A DNA stretch of 60,641 nucleotides, taken from assembly GCA_002840285.1 (NCBI GenBank), contig PHAE01000011.1, positions 1-60,641 of the forward strand. The letters are read 5' to 3'. This DNA is from Firmicutes bacterium HGW-Firmicutes-11 (GTDB lineage: Bacteria > Bacillota > Clostridia > Peptostreptococcales > Anaerovoracaceae). Below, piece by piece: positions 25,063 to 33,213 of this stretch. Numbering within the stretch: position 1 is the first letter of the stretch; every line of letters starts with the position of its first letter. A program made the position numbers and the translations under genes. Below the pieces are notes generated by a model that was not told the DNA's origin, did not search any database, and saw only the letters and a program-made list of their open reading frames with translations.

Positions 25063-25434
25063 CTAAATCACTGGCACTCCATTGATGCAATTGCCATTCA
25101 TTCTGCCACCGCCATAACCGCCGCCGAAGCCGTTACCTTTTCCGCCAAAGCCGCCGCCGATTCCCGGAACAAAACCACTGTCGCGCATTCTCTCGACCCG
25201 ATCAGTCATGCGTTCCTTCATCACCTTCGCCTGGTCTTCTGTAATCAAGCCAAGCTCCAGATATTTGTCTATCATCTGCTGGTCCAATTTAAACCTTTCC
25301 TCTTGCAGCGCATACAATTCGTTTTTTTGTGCTTCACTCAGGTCATTTACGGTTGTTACCGCAAAAGCTGTTGCGGTCATTCCCAGAACCAATGTCAATG
25401 CCAGAACTACCATTATGATTCGCTTCTTGTTCAT
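25063..25434 (-). CDS. Secreted DUF2680 (YckD-like) protein with Gly-rich tail
   Basis: A 123-residue exported protein. Residues 4-25 form a signal peptide ending in ATAFA. The core (about 26-88) has the DUF2680 pattern: LSEAQKNELYALQEER, MIDKYLELGLITEDQAK, RMRDSGFVPG. The tail is Gly/Asn-rich (GGGFGGKGNGFGGGYGGG). Function of the family is unknown; Bacillus YckD is a small secreted protein. Start chosen at ATG 25434 after AGAGGAAG; an upstream in-frame start would add 19 charged residues before the signal. It is divergent from a histidine kinase-regulator pair, with repeated GTGTCGAA sequences between. Confidence 0.8.
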   Translation of the reverse strand: MNKKRIIMVVLALTLVLGMTATAFAVTTVNDLSEAQKNELYALQEERFKLDQQMIDKYLELGLITEDQAKVMKERMTDRVERMRDSGFVPGIGGGFGGKGNGFGGGYGGGRMNGNCINGVPVI

Positions 25435-25524
25435 ATCTTCTTCCTCTTTCTCTTTCCTTCTGTATTCGGATGTCGCCTGTATCGATACCAAGCGTTCTGC
25501 ATGTTTTGACTATACCCCCTATTT

Positions 25525-25543
25525 GTGTCGAAGATGTGTCGAA
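25525..25543. promoter_or_regulatory. Direct repeats GTGTCGAA, candidate regulator site
   Basis: GTGTCGAA occurs at 25525-25532 and again at 25536-25543, an 11-base period close to one helical turn. The pair lies between the divergent DUF2680 and sensor kinase genes, a likely place for the linked NarL-type regulator to bind. This is inference from position and repetition. Confidence 0.4.
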
Positions 25544-25577
25544 CTCTTGAAAAAATGGGAACAATGTACTGCAATCG

Positions 25578-25586
25578 TGGTATTAT
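25578..25586 (+). promoter_or_regulatory. Extended -10 promoter of the kinase-regulator pair
   Basis: TGGTATTAT, an extended -10 variant, 25 bases before the ATG at 25612. No -35 at proper spacing. Confidence 0.45.
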
Positions 25587-25611
25587 AAAAAAAACGGGAC
25601 TTGGAGGAACC

Positions 25612-27027
25612 ATGGAACTTAAGGATATGCTGCCGATATTAATTCCCAGTGGGATCATGCAGATCATGATACAGGCTTACTACATTCGGCACTGTTGGTT
25701 AAACACCGATCTCTCATCGAAACAGAAAGCCCAGTACATCGTTGCGATTGCTATTTTCAATCTTCCAGCAGCGGCAGTTTATCTATTTACCGCGAAAAAG
25801 AAGACGGTTGCCCAATCCTTCGGTTTCATTGGCGTAGAGACAGGTGCTGAAGTTGAGATCGAAGGCCGCACGCGGCAGGGCATTTTCGTGCTGCTTCTTG
25901 TGGCTTATGAGATTTTTGCCCTTCGGATCATCGCTGGGAGCACGGAAAATCCAAGCATTCTTCTGATGATTTTTCTCCTTGGCGCCTGCTTTGTCATAAT
26001 GGTGATCCACGGTATCTTCGTAAAGCGTCCCGAGAATCTCTTCTACTATATCCTCCCCGGGCTCCAGATCGCTTTGATCCTAATCGTTGAGTATCTGTAC
26101 CAGGGAGAAGGACTGCAACTGATCGTACTGGTGGTGGTTGCGGGCGTGATCAACGGCATATCCTTGCATCCCGGACTGGTCTATTCCCTTTCCACCCTCT
26201 GCGTCTACATGATTATTAAGGTCATGAAAGCATTGTCGGTGTACGGTACGATCAATTCCGATGAAGCCATCAGCGGGCTATATGTTGATCTGTTGGTCTT
26301 CATTCTCGTGTTCGCAACATTTTATACTATGAAAAAACAGCTTTTGGCCAACCGGCGTCTTGAGATCGCCTTCAAAGCTTTGCGGGAACAGTCGTTGCAG
26401 CTGGAAGAAATGAGCGCTGTCGCAGAGCGAAACCGCATTGCTGGGGAGATCCACGACACGGTAGGCCACACACTGACAAGTGCTGTGATCGCGATCGAAG
26501 CCGGAGAAAAGCTCATCGACATCGACAGGCAGAGCGCCCTCAGTCAGTTAACGATCGCAAAAGAGCAAGTCCGACAGGGATTGTTTGAGATTCGGACTTC
26601 AGTAAAAACCATAAGTGCCGGCAGAACAACTCCTTTTATTCCCGAACTCAAACGGCTTCTGCAGGAGATCCAGCGCACCACAGGTCTTCGAATCACAGAC
26701 ATCGTCGAATTACATTCCTCTTTGCTTCCGATTCAGCAGAACGTTCTGCTTCGGGCAGTGACCGAGTGTGCAACCAATAGTCTGAAACACGGACATGCCA
26801 CGGAAGCAGATCTGCTGATCCAAGAATTTCGGGATCAGGTGCAAATGACATTCAGCGACAATGGTTCGGGTGCCGATGAGATCGTATTCGGATTCGGGCT
26901 GACAAACATGTCGTCCAGGGTGGAAAGTCTGGGAGGAAGTCTTCGCGTATCCAGCGCGCCGGGAGAAGGGTACACGGTCAGCATCCGTGTGCCTACCGGT
27001 CAGCAAAAAGAAGGTGATCGGACATGA
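25612..27027 (+). CDS. Membrane sensor histidine kinase (HisKA_3, NarL-type partner)
   Basis: Sensor kinase of 471 residues. The N-terminal part holds about eight membrane helices; the first pair (LPILIPSGIMQIMIQAYY) resembles the PLDc_N segment. A short coiled linker precedes the HisKA_3 dimerisation motif RIAGEIHDTVGHTL (phospho-His near 281), then an N-box (TECATNSLKHG) and G-box (FSDNGSGA, GFGLTNMSSRVESLGG). The start at 25612 follows TTGGAGGAACC; the frame is open 29 codons upstream without a ribosome site. Its stop overlaps the regulator start (ATGA). The signal sensed is unknown; no extracellular sensor domain is present, so it may read membrane state. Confidence 0.87.
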   Translation: MELKDMLPILIPSGIMQIMIQAYYIRHCWLNTDLSSKQKAQYIVAIAIFNLPAAAVYLFTAKKKTVAQSFGFIGVETGAEVEIEGRTRQGIFVLLLVAYEIFALRIIAGSTENPSILLMIFLLGACFVIMVIHGIFVKRPENLFYYILPGLQIALILIVEYLYQGEGLQLIVLVVVAGVINGISLHPGLVYSLSTLCVYMIIKVMKALSVYGTINSDEAISGLYVDLLVFILVFATFYTMKKQLLANRRLEIAFKALREQSLQLEEMSAVAERNRIAGEIHDTVGHTLTSAVIAIEAGEKLIDIDRQSALSQLTIAKEQVRQGLFEIRTSVKTISAGRTTPFIPELKRLLQEIQRTTGLRITDIVELHSSLLPIQQNVLLRAVTECATNSLKHGHATEADLLIQEFRDQVQMTFSDNGSGADEIVFGFGLTNMSSRVESLGGSLRVSSAPGEGYTVSIRVPTGQQKEGDRT

Positions 27028-27659
27028 GGATGATCCGGGTATTACTTGTCGACGATCAAACCATCATAAGGGATGGATTGCGGGCGCTATTGGAACTGCA
27101 GGAAGACATTCGGATCGTTGGTGAAGCCGCAAACGGCCGAGAGGCACTGGACCAAACACTTGCGCTGCGACCTGACCTGGTGCTGATGGACATCCGAATG
27201 CCTGTCATGGATGGAGTGGAAGCGGTACGCGCAATCAAAGGGGACTCCCCGGACACGGTGATCATCATGCTGACTACCTTTGACGATGACGAGTACATCA
27301 TCAATGCGATGACCTATGGCGCTTCCGGTTACCTGCTGAAGGACATAGGCAGCGAGAAGTTGGTCGCGTCCATTCGTGACGGTATGGACGGAGGAATCAT
27401 TCTTCCCGGCCGGGTGGCGGCGAAAATCACGTCCCATCTTACGCTCGGCGCCACACCAAACCTAACGATGAACGATTTTACAGAACGGGAGATCGACATC
27501 ATTCGACTGCTGACTCAGGGAAAAAACAACCGGGAAATTGCGGATTCACTGTTTCTTTCCATTGGAACAGTAAAAAATTACATCAGTCAAATCTACTTCA
27601 AGATCGACGTGAGTGAGCGAGCGAAGGCCGTCGTGTTTTTTAAAAAGCTTGGGTTTTAA
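27024..27659 (+). CDS. NarL/FixJ-family response regulator
   Basis: Two-domain regulator of 211 residues. Receiver: acidic pair Asp10-Asp11, phospho-acceptor Asp56 in LMDIRMPVMDG, Thr in MLTTFDDDE, Lys in YLLKDIG. C-terminal LuxR helix-turn-helix: FTEREIDIIRLLTQGKNNRE ... SIGTVKNYISQIYFKIDV. Translationally coupled to the sensor kinase. The divergent DUF2680 gene and its 11-base repeats are the most likely local target. Confidence 0.92.
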   Translation: MRMIRVLLVDDQTIIRDGLRALLELQEDIRIVGEAANGREALDQTLALRPDLVLMDIRMPVMDGVEAVRAIKGDSPDTVIIMLTTFDDDEYIINAMTYGASGYLLKDIGSEKLVASIRDGMDGGIILPGRVAAKITSHLTLGATPNLTMNDFTEREIDIIRLLTQGKNNREIADSLFLSIGTVKNYISQIYFKIDVSERAKAVVFFKKLGF

Positions 27660-27787
27660 CTAGTTTGTCTCAGATAAGCGGATCGTATGTGAAAGCGGTC
27701 AAAAGGATGTCAGCCAAAACTACTCAAACCATTCTTGTAAGCAGGTATGTATAACCATTTTCCCCTGCCCTTTGTCATAGCCTGGCT

Positions 27788-27964
27788 ATGAAAGAATCTA
27801 ATTGGGAGAAACGAGAACCCACCCAGGCCAGCAAGCACCCGGAGAAATGGCTAAGTGACTTTTCCGGCTTCCTGCACACTGACGGGTACGCCGGGTACAT
27901 CAACCTGAAAGGGATCACCATTGTGGGGTGTTTTGCCCATTATCCGCAGAAAATTTTACTGTGA
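27788..27964 (+). pseudogene. IS66 transposase fragment (tnpC remnant)
   Basis: A 58-codon frame encodes FSGFLHTDGYAGYINLKG and ITIVGCFAH, which matches the catalytic segment of IS66-type transposases (usual form: fL..F.GyLqTDGYaGYn.l..v..vGCwAHaRR). The match ends where the HaRR-F block should continue (it reads AHYPQKILL and stops). More than 90 percent of a normal TnpC is missing and no terminal repeats are evident. It is a decayed insertion in the 384-base gap between the response regulator and the surface protein. Confidence 0.75.
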
Positions 27965-27981
27965 CCACTGGATCGAGTAAC

Positions 27982-28021
27982 GAAAAACAGAGGACAGTCC
28001 CACACACTCGGGGCTGTCCTC
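27982..28021 (-). terminator. Terminator of the surface protein gene
   Basis: GAGGACAGTCCC (27990-28001) pairs with GGGGCTGTCCTC (28010-28021), one wobble. On the minus strand it is followed by GTTTTT. It lies 23 bases after the stop of the surface protein. Confidence 0.75.
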
Positions 28022-28043
28022 CTACTAATTAATGTGTTTTAGC

Positions 28044-31000
28044 CTATCTCTTCGTTTTCACTTTCACGTAAGGTCCATCAGATGTCTCAATGTAATCCGG
28101 ATACAAAGCCTGCACAGTAAAGGTATAGAACGTGAATGGTTCCAGCATGTCTATTTCCATAGCTGCGAAGCTTGTAGCATTAAAGGTTCTGTACAAAAGG
28201 TCTCCTGTATAAACCAGATAATACTCAGCATCCGGAACCGACTGGCTTAATTGCAGAATGACACTTGTGTCTGTGATATCAGTGACTGACAGCTTGATCA
28301 TCTTCGGCCAACCGGTTCCTTCGGCCAGGAAATTGGCAGTTAGGCTGCGTTCTTTCGTGCCCATTGTGAAGGAATAAGCTGCGTCTGTGCTGACTTCGAT
28401 CAATCCCTCTGTCCAATTGATGAAACGATATCCGCTGTTGGCGATTGCATTCACACAAACCGGATCTCCTTCCGCAAATAGCCCACCGCCGCTGACCGAT
28501 CCGCCCTCGGAAGGCTTTGCTGAAGTTGTGACCAACCAAGCCGTTGCCGGCACTGTTGGTTCAAAATGTGCCACCAGATTTCGGCTTTCCGTTCCCATCC
28601 TGAAATTGTAGGTAGCGCCCTTGCAGACAACCGTCGATCCCTCAGTCCAGTGAATGAACGCATAATTTTCTTTCGCTATCGCGCTCACTTTAACGCGTGC
28701 TCCTGTTTCGTAATTGCCTCCTCCGGTTACCGTTCCGCCTACTGTCGGATTGGCAGAGACACTGACGTTGAAGTAGCCAGACGGGATTGCTTCCCACTGG
28801 GCGTATACGGTGATGTCGCCTGTGACGGTGGTTTCTGTTGTAAAGGCTGTGCCGCTGCCGTTGGCTGCGGTGTTCCATCCTGTTAAGGTGTAGCCGTCCC
28901 AAGTTACTGTTGGTAGGGTTTCAACGGTGCTGCCGTCTTCCACTGTTCTGGCCTGGGTTGCCGGGGTGCCGCCGTTGCCGTCAAAGGCCACGGTGTACGT
29001 GGTTGGCGGGATTGCTTCCCACTGGGCGTATACGGTGATGTCGCCTGTGACGGTGGTTTCTGTTGTAAAGGCTGTGCCGCTACCGTTGGCTGCGGTGTTC
29101 CAGCCTTCGAAGGTGTATCCTTCCCAGATGGCTGTTGGCAGGGTCTCAACGGTGTTGCCGTCTTCTACCTGCAGGCTGTCGCTTGATGGTGTGCCACCAT
29201 TGCCGTTAAAGGTTACGGTAAACATGGTCGGCGGGATTGCTTCCCACTGAGCGTAGAGGGTATGATTGTCAGCGGTCGTCACCATGGTAGTGCTGGTAAC
29301 TTCAGTACCGCCAGTAGCCTCCGTATACCAGCCATTAAAGGTATAGCCGCTCTGGGTCACCTCCGGCAAGGTTCCGTAGGCAGACGCATAGGTCACAGTT
29401 TTACTGCCGGGTTCGGGAGCGCTGCCGCCCTGCGAAGCAAAAGTTACCGTATAAGTGTTGGCCTCGAAATTAGCCGTCACCGTCTCCGCCTGAGCGGGCA
29501 TGGTATAGGTGGTGGTCGCAGAAGTGGTGCTGCCAAAGGTTCCGTCTGCCGGTGAGTCCGTCCAGTTCACGAAACTATAACCGCTACTAGGAGTGGCACT
29601 GATGTTAACAGCCGTGCCTGATGCATAAGGTGAGCCTCCGCTAGTATCGGTCGCCGTGCCACTGCCAGCAGGCGCAGCAGCCATCGTCAGGGCATAAGTC
29701 GGAGCTGATTCATATACATAAGTCTTAAAAGACCAATCAGCATGGAAATATGAATAAGATCCGCCAGATAACGAATAAAATGCCTGACCCGGATATACAT
29801 CAGTTTTTGAATGATGAATCGCTAAAGCGGTTGAAGCTGTCGGGATGCATCTGAAAGTGTATTTTGTTCCGGCTGTAACAGGAACTGGTGAAACAAAATC
29901 AAAATCTACCCAAGTTCCACCTTCACTACTGGAAAAGTAGGAGGTAGTAGTCGCAAGTACGGTCCCTGCATTATACTGTGTGCGCACTTCAAGAGTAATA
30001 TCAGCATTATATCCAGGAAATCCGTAATATGGGGTTGATAAATAAAGAGATATCTTGGTGAGATTTCCTGTCTTTCCTGCTGTAAAATCTTGTCCAATCG
30101 CAGTCCAATTATATTGGAAAATACCTGCCTTATCAGTAGTATCAGTCTGAGATTGGTCCAACACAGCCAACATGGCAGCATCCCACATGGCATATAGTAT
30201 AGTGTTATCAGTGATCTTGAAAGTGTCGTCGGCGTTATAGCTGGTGCCGCTGCCGTTGTCTACGGTGTTCCAGCCGGCGAAGGTATAGCCAGTCTTCTCC
30301 AGGCTGCCCGTGTTGCCCAGCACTGTCACGGTGTCGCCGGTGAGGTAGCTGTTACTGTCTAAGGGCACTGTTCCTCCGGTACTGCCGTTGCCATCGTAGG
30401 TCACGGTGTAGGTGGTCGGGACAACCGTTTCGGTCAGCAGATACGGGTACGTCACGTTCTCCTCAATGCCCCATACATTCACAAAATTCCATCCAGTGAA
30501 GGTTGACTCCTGCTTCATTTCTGCAGTGGTTTTGGGGATCCCTTTAAAATCATAGAGCGTGTTATCTGTCGACTGGCCTGTGGTTTGTGTGTCATAGAAA
30601 CTGGTATAAACGGGGATTACAACAGAAAACTCACCTACCAGGCCTCCGGTACTGGCACCTGTGCTGTTTACATATCCCACCGCATAAGCGTTGGTGAGGG
30701 TACCGCCACTATTGCATCCAACCAGCCCTCCAACTTCGTTAGTGCCGGTAACGCTTCCAGTGGCGTATGCATTTGTTACCGTGCTTCCGGTGTTCATACC
30801 ACATAGGCCGCCGACTCGAGTGCTTCCGGAAACATTGCCAGATGCAAATGATTGGCTAACGCTGCTGTTTTCGATATACCCAACCAATCCGCCAATCTCG
30901 CTGTTTGTGCCGGTGACATCGCCTGTAGCAGTGGAAGTTATAATGGAAGAAGCTGTATCAATACCCCCTGCAAGTCCACCGGTACTGTAGTATCCTGATA

Positions 31001-31739
31001 CCGATGCACTGGAATGACAATTTGTCATGATGGTGTCAGTGCCCATGCCAACAAGCCCGCCGGTGTATACAGAAGATGATGTTGTGCTCACAGTTCCGGC
31101 TGTAGCACAGTCGGTGATGGTTGATTCTCGGGCTACTCCAATCAATCCACCTAAGTATGAATAGTTATTTGTCACATCCCCTATGAAGCTGATGTTATTC
31201 ATGGTGGTGCGAACTGCATAACCTGCCAGTCCCCCCGCCATTTGGTTGCCTGTCACCTGTCCACTCAGGGTCAAGTTACTGAGTTCTGCATCGACAACCA
31301 CACCAAACAATCCACATGCTTCATAATCATAGAAAACTGCCGGCTGTCTATTAATGAACAGGCCTGAAATAGAATGCCCGCCGCCATCAAAAGAACCGCA
31401 GAAAGCATTGGTGTAGTTATTGAGATTATCGGGTGGTGCATATCCAATGGGAAGCCAACCCTTACCATCGTTGTACCCATCTCCACCGAATGACACATAG
31501 CTGGTCAAATCAATGTCGTTCATGAGCAGAAAATGCTTGTCCGTATGGGTGCTGCCCTGGTAGTTTCGTACATTGTTCAACTGGTCTGCCGTAGCAATCT
31601 GCCACGGATTTTCCGACGTTCCGGTTCCTCCTGCAAATTCAGAAGTTGCTGCATGGCTGACAGCAGTCCCACCAGACAATCCGGAAAAACTGAAGAGCAT
31701 GATACAAACTAAAAACAATGCTAAATACTTGTGTTTCAT
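28044..31739 (-). CDS. Large repeat-built secreted surface protein (GLUG and InlB B-repeats)
   Basis: Exported protein of 1231 residues. Signal peptide about 1-31 (ending SHAA). Residues about 145-385 contain many GLUG-type repeats (GGLVGY..., GGLCGMN). One InlB/Listeria-Bacteroides B-repeat follows (about 440-515), then a beta-rich region about 520-680 without a family I can name, several B-repeats (about 770-985, FEGWNTAANGSGTAFTTE), two divergent B-repeats (YETGARVKVSAIAKE, FAEGDPVCVNAIANS) and a fibronectin III-like end. No LPXTG, SLH or C-terminal anchor is visible, so retention on the cell is unexplained. AAGGAGGT precedes the ATG. B-repeat proteins commonly act in adhesion; here that is inferred. 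A sensor-regulator pair lies upstream on the same strand. Confidence 0.82.
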   Translation of the reverse strand: MKHKYLALFLVCIMLFSFSGLSGGTAVSHAATSEFAGGTGTSENPWQIATADQLNNVRNYQGSTHTDKHFLLMNDIDLTSYVSFGGDGYNDGKGWLPIGYAPPDNLNNYTNAFCGSFDGGGHSISGLFINRQPAVFYDYEACGLFGVVVDAELSNLTLSGQVTGNQMAGGLAGYAVRTTMNNISFIGDVTNNYSYLGGLIGVARESTITDCATAGTVSTTSSSVYTGGLVGMGTDTIMTNCHSSASVSGYYSTGGLAGGIDTASSIITSTATGDVTGTNSEIGGLVGYIENSSVSQSFASGNVSGSTRVGGLCGMNTGSTVTNAYATGSVTGTNEVGGLVGCNSGGTLTNAYAVGYVNSTGASTGGLVGEFSVVIPVYTSFYDTQTTGQSTDNTLYDFKGIPKTTAEMKQESTFTGWNFVNVWGIEENVTYPYLLTETVVPTTYTVTYDGNGSTGGTVPLDSNSYLTGDTVTVLGNTGSLEKTGYTFAGWNTVDNGSGTSYNADDTFKITDNTILYAMWDAAMLAVLDQSQTDTTDKAGIFQYNWTAIGQDFTAGKTGNLTKISLYLSTPYYGFPGYNADITLEVRTQYNAGTVLATTTSYFSSSEGGTWVDFDFVSPVPVTAGTKYTFRCIPTASTALAIHHSKTDVYPGQAFYSLSGGSYSYFHADWSFKTYVYESAPTYALTMAAAPAGSGTATDTSGGSPYASGTAVNISATPSSGYSFVNWTDSPADGTFGSTTSATTTYTMPAQAETVTANFEANTYTVTFASQGGSAPEPGSKTVTYASAYGTLPEVTQSGYTFNGWYTEATGGTEVTSTTMVTTADNHTLYAQWEAIPPTMFTVTFNGNGGTPSSDSLQVEDGNTVETLPTAIWEGYTFEGWNTAANGSGTAFTTETTVTGDITVYAQWEAIPPTTYTVAFDGNGGTPATQARTVEDGSTVETLPTVTWDGYTLTGWNTAANGSGTAFTTETTVTGDITVYAQWEAIPSGYFNVSVSANPTVGGTVTGGGNYETGARVKVSAIAKENYAFIHWTEGSTVVCKGATYNFRMGTESRNLVAHFEPTVPATAWLVTTSAKPSEGGSVSGGGLFAEGDPVCVNAIANSGYRFINWTEGLIEVSTDAAYSFTMGTKERSLTANFLAEGTGWPKMIKLSVTDITDTSVILQLSQSVPDAEYYLVYTGDLLYRTFNATSFAAMEIDMLEPFTFYTFTVQALYPDYIETSDGPYVKVKTKR
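28783..29232 (-). repeat. Two 225-bp tandem repeats within the surface protein
   Basis: Units 28783-29007 and 29008-29232 are in register (75 codons each). Their first 96 or so bases differ at one position only, while the rest has diverged. A third, more diverged unit starts at 29233. They encode the InlB B-repeats. Confidence 0.85.
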
Positions 31740-31980
31740 TTCCTTACCTCCTTATCCCTTGTTCCCTGTTCAGTTACTGTCAGATCTTTCTTCTTCTCAA
31801 TTCTCATTACCACTCCTCGCTTTCAAGCTGACTTTTCCATTACAATTTATTTGCTTTTCGATTTCTCTGTCATAAAGCTTACAGTCTGAGGAATGTAATA
31901 CCATCAAACCGCTCTCTAAAACTCTGTTTTCAGCCTCATGTTTTTCGGAAACCCTGACTTACCTATGTTTACATCATCCG
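31740..31980. other. Spacer upstream of the surface protein
   Basis: A 241-base gap, T- and C-rich on the plus strand. Apart from the ribosome site beside 31739 I see no convincing promoter, repeat or gene. It may hold a long leader of the surface protein transcript. Confidence 0.4.
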
Positions 31981-32349
31981 CTAGGCCTTCCCTCCATTGA
32001 ACAGCGAAACGTTCAGCTGGTCATTTATCACGGCCAGCAGACCCTGCATCGACAACTCCTGAAGTTGTTGGCCGACCCACACTTTGACGATGTTGGTATC
32101 CGGGCTGACGCCGATGAGCAGGAGTTTGGAACAACTCTCCGACAAGGAAAAAATATTTTCCATATAGGGTGTCTCCAGATCGAACAGGATTGCGTCGGGC
32201 TTCATGAATTCCAGTTCCCTGACATCCATTGGCAGCTTTAGGTAGGTCAAATCAAATTGGCCGCCGCTGTGCAGGCTCTCCCCGAGCGCGCCCAGAATCA
32301 GTGAGTTGCCCAGAATATAAATATGCTGCCGTTTTTCCATGAGCTTCAC
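31981..32349 (-). CDS. Degenerate receiver-like protein of unknown function
   Basis: A 122-residue soluble protein. Spacing of its strands (HIYILGNSLIL, DAILFDLETPYMENI, CSKLLLIGVSPD) follows a CheY-type receiver, and an Asp sits where the phospho-acceptor would be (LFDLETP). The N-terminal acidic pair is absent (LGNS instead of VDDD) and no conserved Lys is seen. It would therefore not phosphorylate normally and could act as a binding partner or decoy. The GTG start at 32349 is eight bases after GAGG; ATG 32340 is the alternative. It lies between the surface protein and the kinase-regulator pair, all minus strand. Fold assignment is tentative. Confidence 0.5.
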   Translation of the reverse strand: MKLMEKRQHIYILGNSLILGALGESLHSGGQFDLTYLKLPMDVRELEFMKPDAILFDLETPYMENIFSLSESCSKLLLIGVSPDTNIVKVWVGQQLQELSMQGLLAVINDQLNVSLFNGGKA

Positions 32350-32419
32350 TTTCCTTTCCTCATTCTTTCATCATCAGTGTATCAGCGATAGACTCTCCTT
32401 ACACTCGCTAAAACGTCAA

Positions 32420-32449
32420 AAAAATGACAGTCAGCTGACTGTCATTTTT
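32420..32449. terminator. Perfect 30-bp palindrome, bidirectional terminator
   Basis: AAAAATGACAGTCAG joined directly to its complement CTGACTGTCATTTTT. As RNA it folds into a 13-bp stem with a four-base loop and ends in U5 on either strand. It lies 55 bases after the response regulator stop. Confidence 0.8.
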
Positions 32450-32504
32450 ATCAATTGGGAACTGTCGTTTGCGACAATTCTCATTCATCGTATTTTGGAT
32501 TATA

Positions 32505-33197
32505 CTATTTCGGGGTTATATCCTGCCCCAAGCCGAGACGTCCGGCATAAGCCAAGACCTGCGCACGGTTCTCCATATGAAGCTGGTTCATGATCTCCAC
32601 CATATGATATCTGACCGTTCGCGGGCTTATGTATAGCTTGGCACTGACTTCCTTGTAGGAAAGACCCTGAGCGACCAGTGTCAGCACTTCTGTCTGTCGA
32701 CTGTTCAGCCCTCTGGCTGGTGACACATCCGAGGATTTAGCCGGATTATCTGAAACGGATGAGCCTGTAACCGATGGCTCGCTGAGACGAGCAAATTCCT
32801 TCAGCAGTTTTGCTGCTAGACCTGGAGAAAACGGAGGGATGCCCTCTTGTGCCTGTATCAATGCTTCGATCAGGGTGTCGGCATTGATGCTCTTCAGTAG
32901 GTAACCACAAGCACCTGATTTCACGGCTTCAAAAAGGTCTTTGTCATCGGTGGATGTCGTCAGAACAACAATTTTCATTTCCGGCATATCTGCTTTGATG
33001 AGTCGGATAGCTGTCAGTCCGTCGCATCGTGGCATGCGGATATCCATCAGAATCACGTCCGGCTTGAGTGTCCGCGCCAAATCAACGGCCTGCTGTCCGT
33101 CCTCCACCATGCCTGCGACTTGTACATCATGCACCTCCAACAGGTTTTGAAGTCCCTCCAACATCAGACGGTTATCGTCGACCAGTAAAACTTTCAT
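32505..33197 (-). CDS. NarL/FixJ-family response regulator
   Basis: Regulator of 230 residues. Receiver with Asp7-Asp8, phospho-acceptor Asp52 (LMDIRMPRCDG), VVLTTSTDDKD and YLLKSIN. A Ser/Pro-rich linker leads to a LuxR helix-turn-helix (LNSRQTEVLTLVAQGLSYKE ... SPRTVRYHMVEIMNQL). ATG 33197 is chosen because GAGGAGG lies just upstream; a longer frame adds 12 residues. It starts 16 bases after the 7TM kinase stop, so the two form an operon ended by the palindrome at 32420. Confidence 0.92.
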   Translation of the reverse strand: MKVLLVDDNRLMLEGLQNLLEVHDVQVAGMVEDGQQAVDLARTLKPDVILMDIRMPRCDGLTAIRLIKADMPEMKIVVLTTSTDDKDLFEAVKSGACGYLLKSINADTLIEALIQAQEGIPPFSPGLAAKLLKEFARLSEPSVTGSSVSDNPAKSSDVSPARGLNSRQTEVLTLVAQGLSYKEVSAKLYISPRTVRYHMVEIMNQLHMENRAQVLAYAGRLGLGQDITPK

Positions 33198-33213
33198 GTC
33201 GCTGCCTCCTCGT

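Noticed and set aside
27660-28043. Possible intact insertion sequence
   Set aside because: Only one short TnpC segment is preserved; no terminal inverted repeats or target duplication found.
28783-29232. CRISPR-like periodic repeats
   Set aside because: The period is 225 bases and in frame within a coding region; these are protein repeats.
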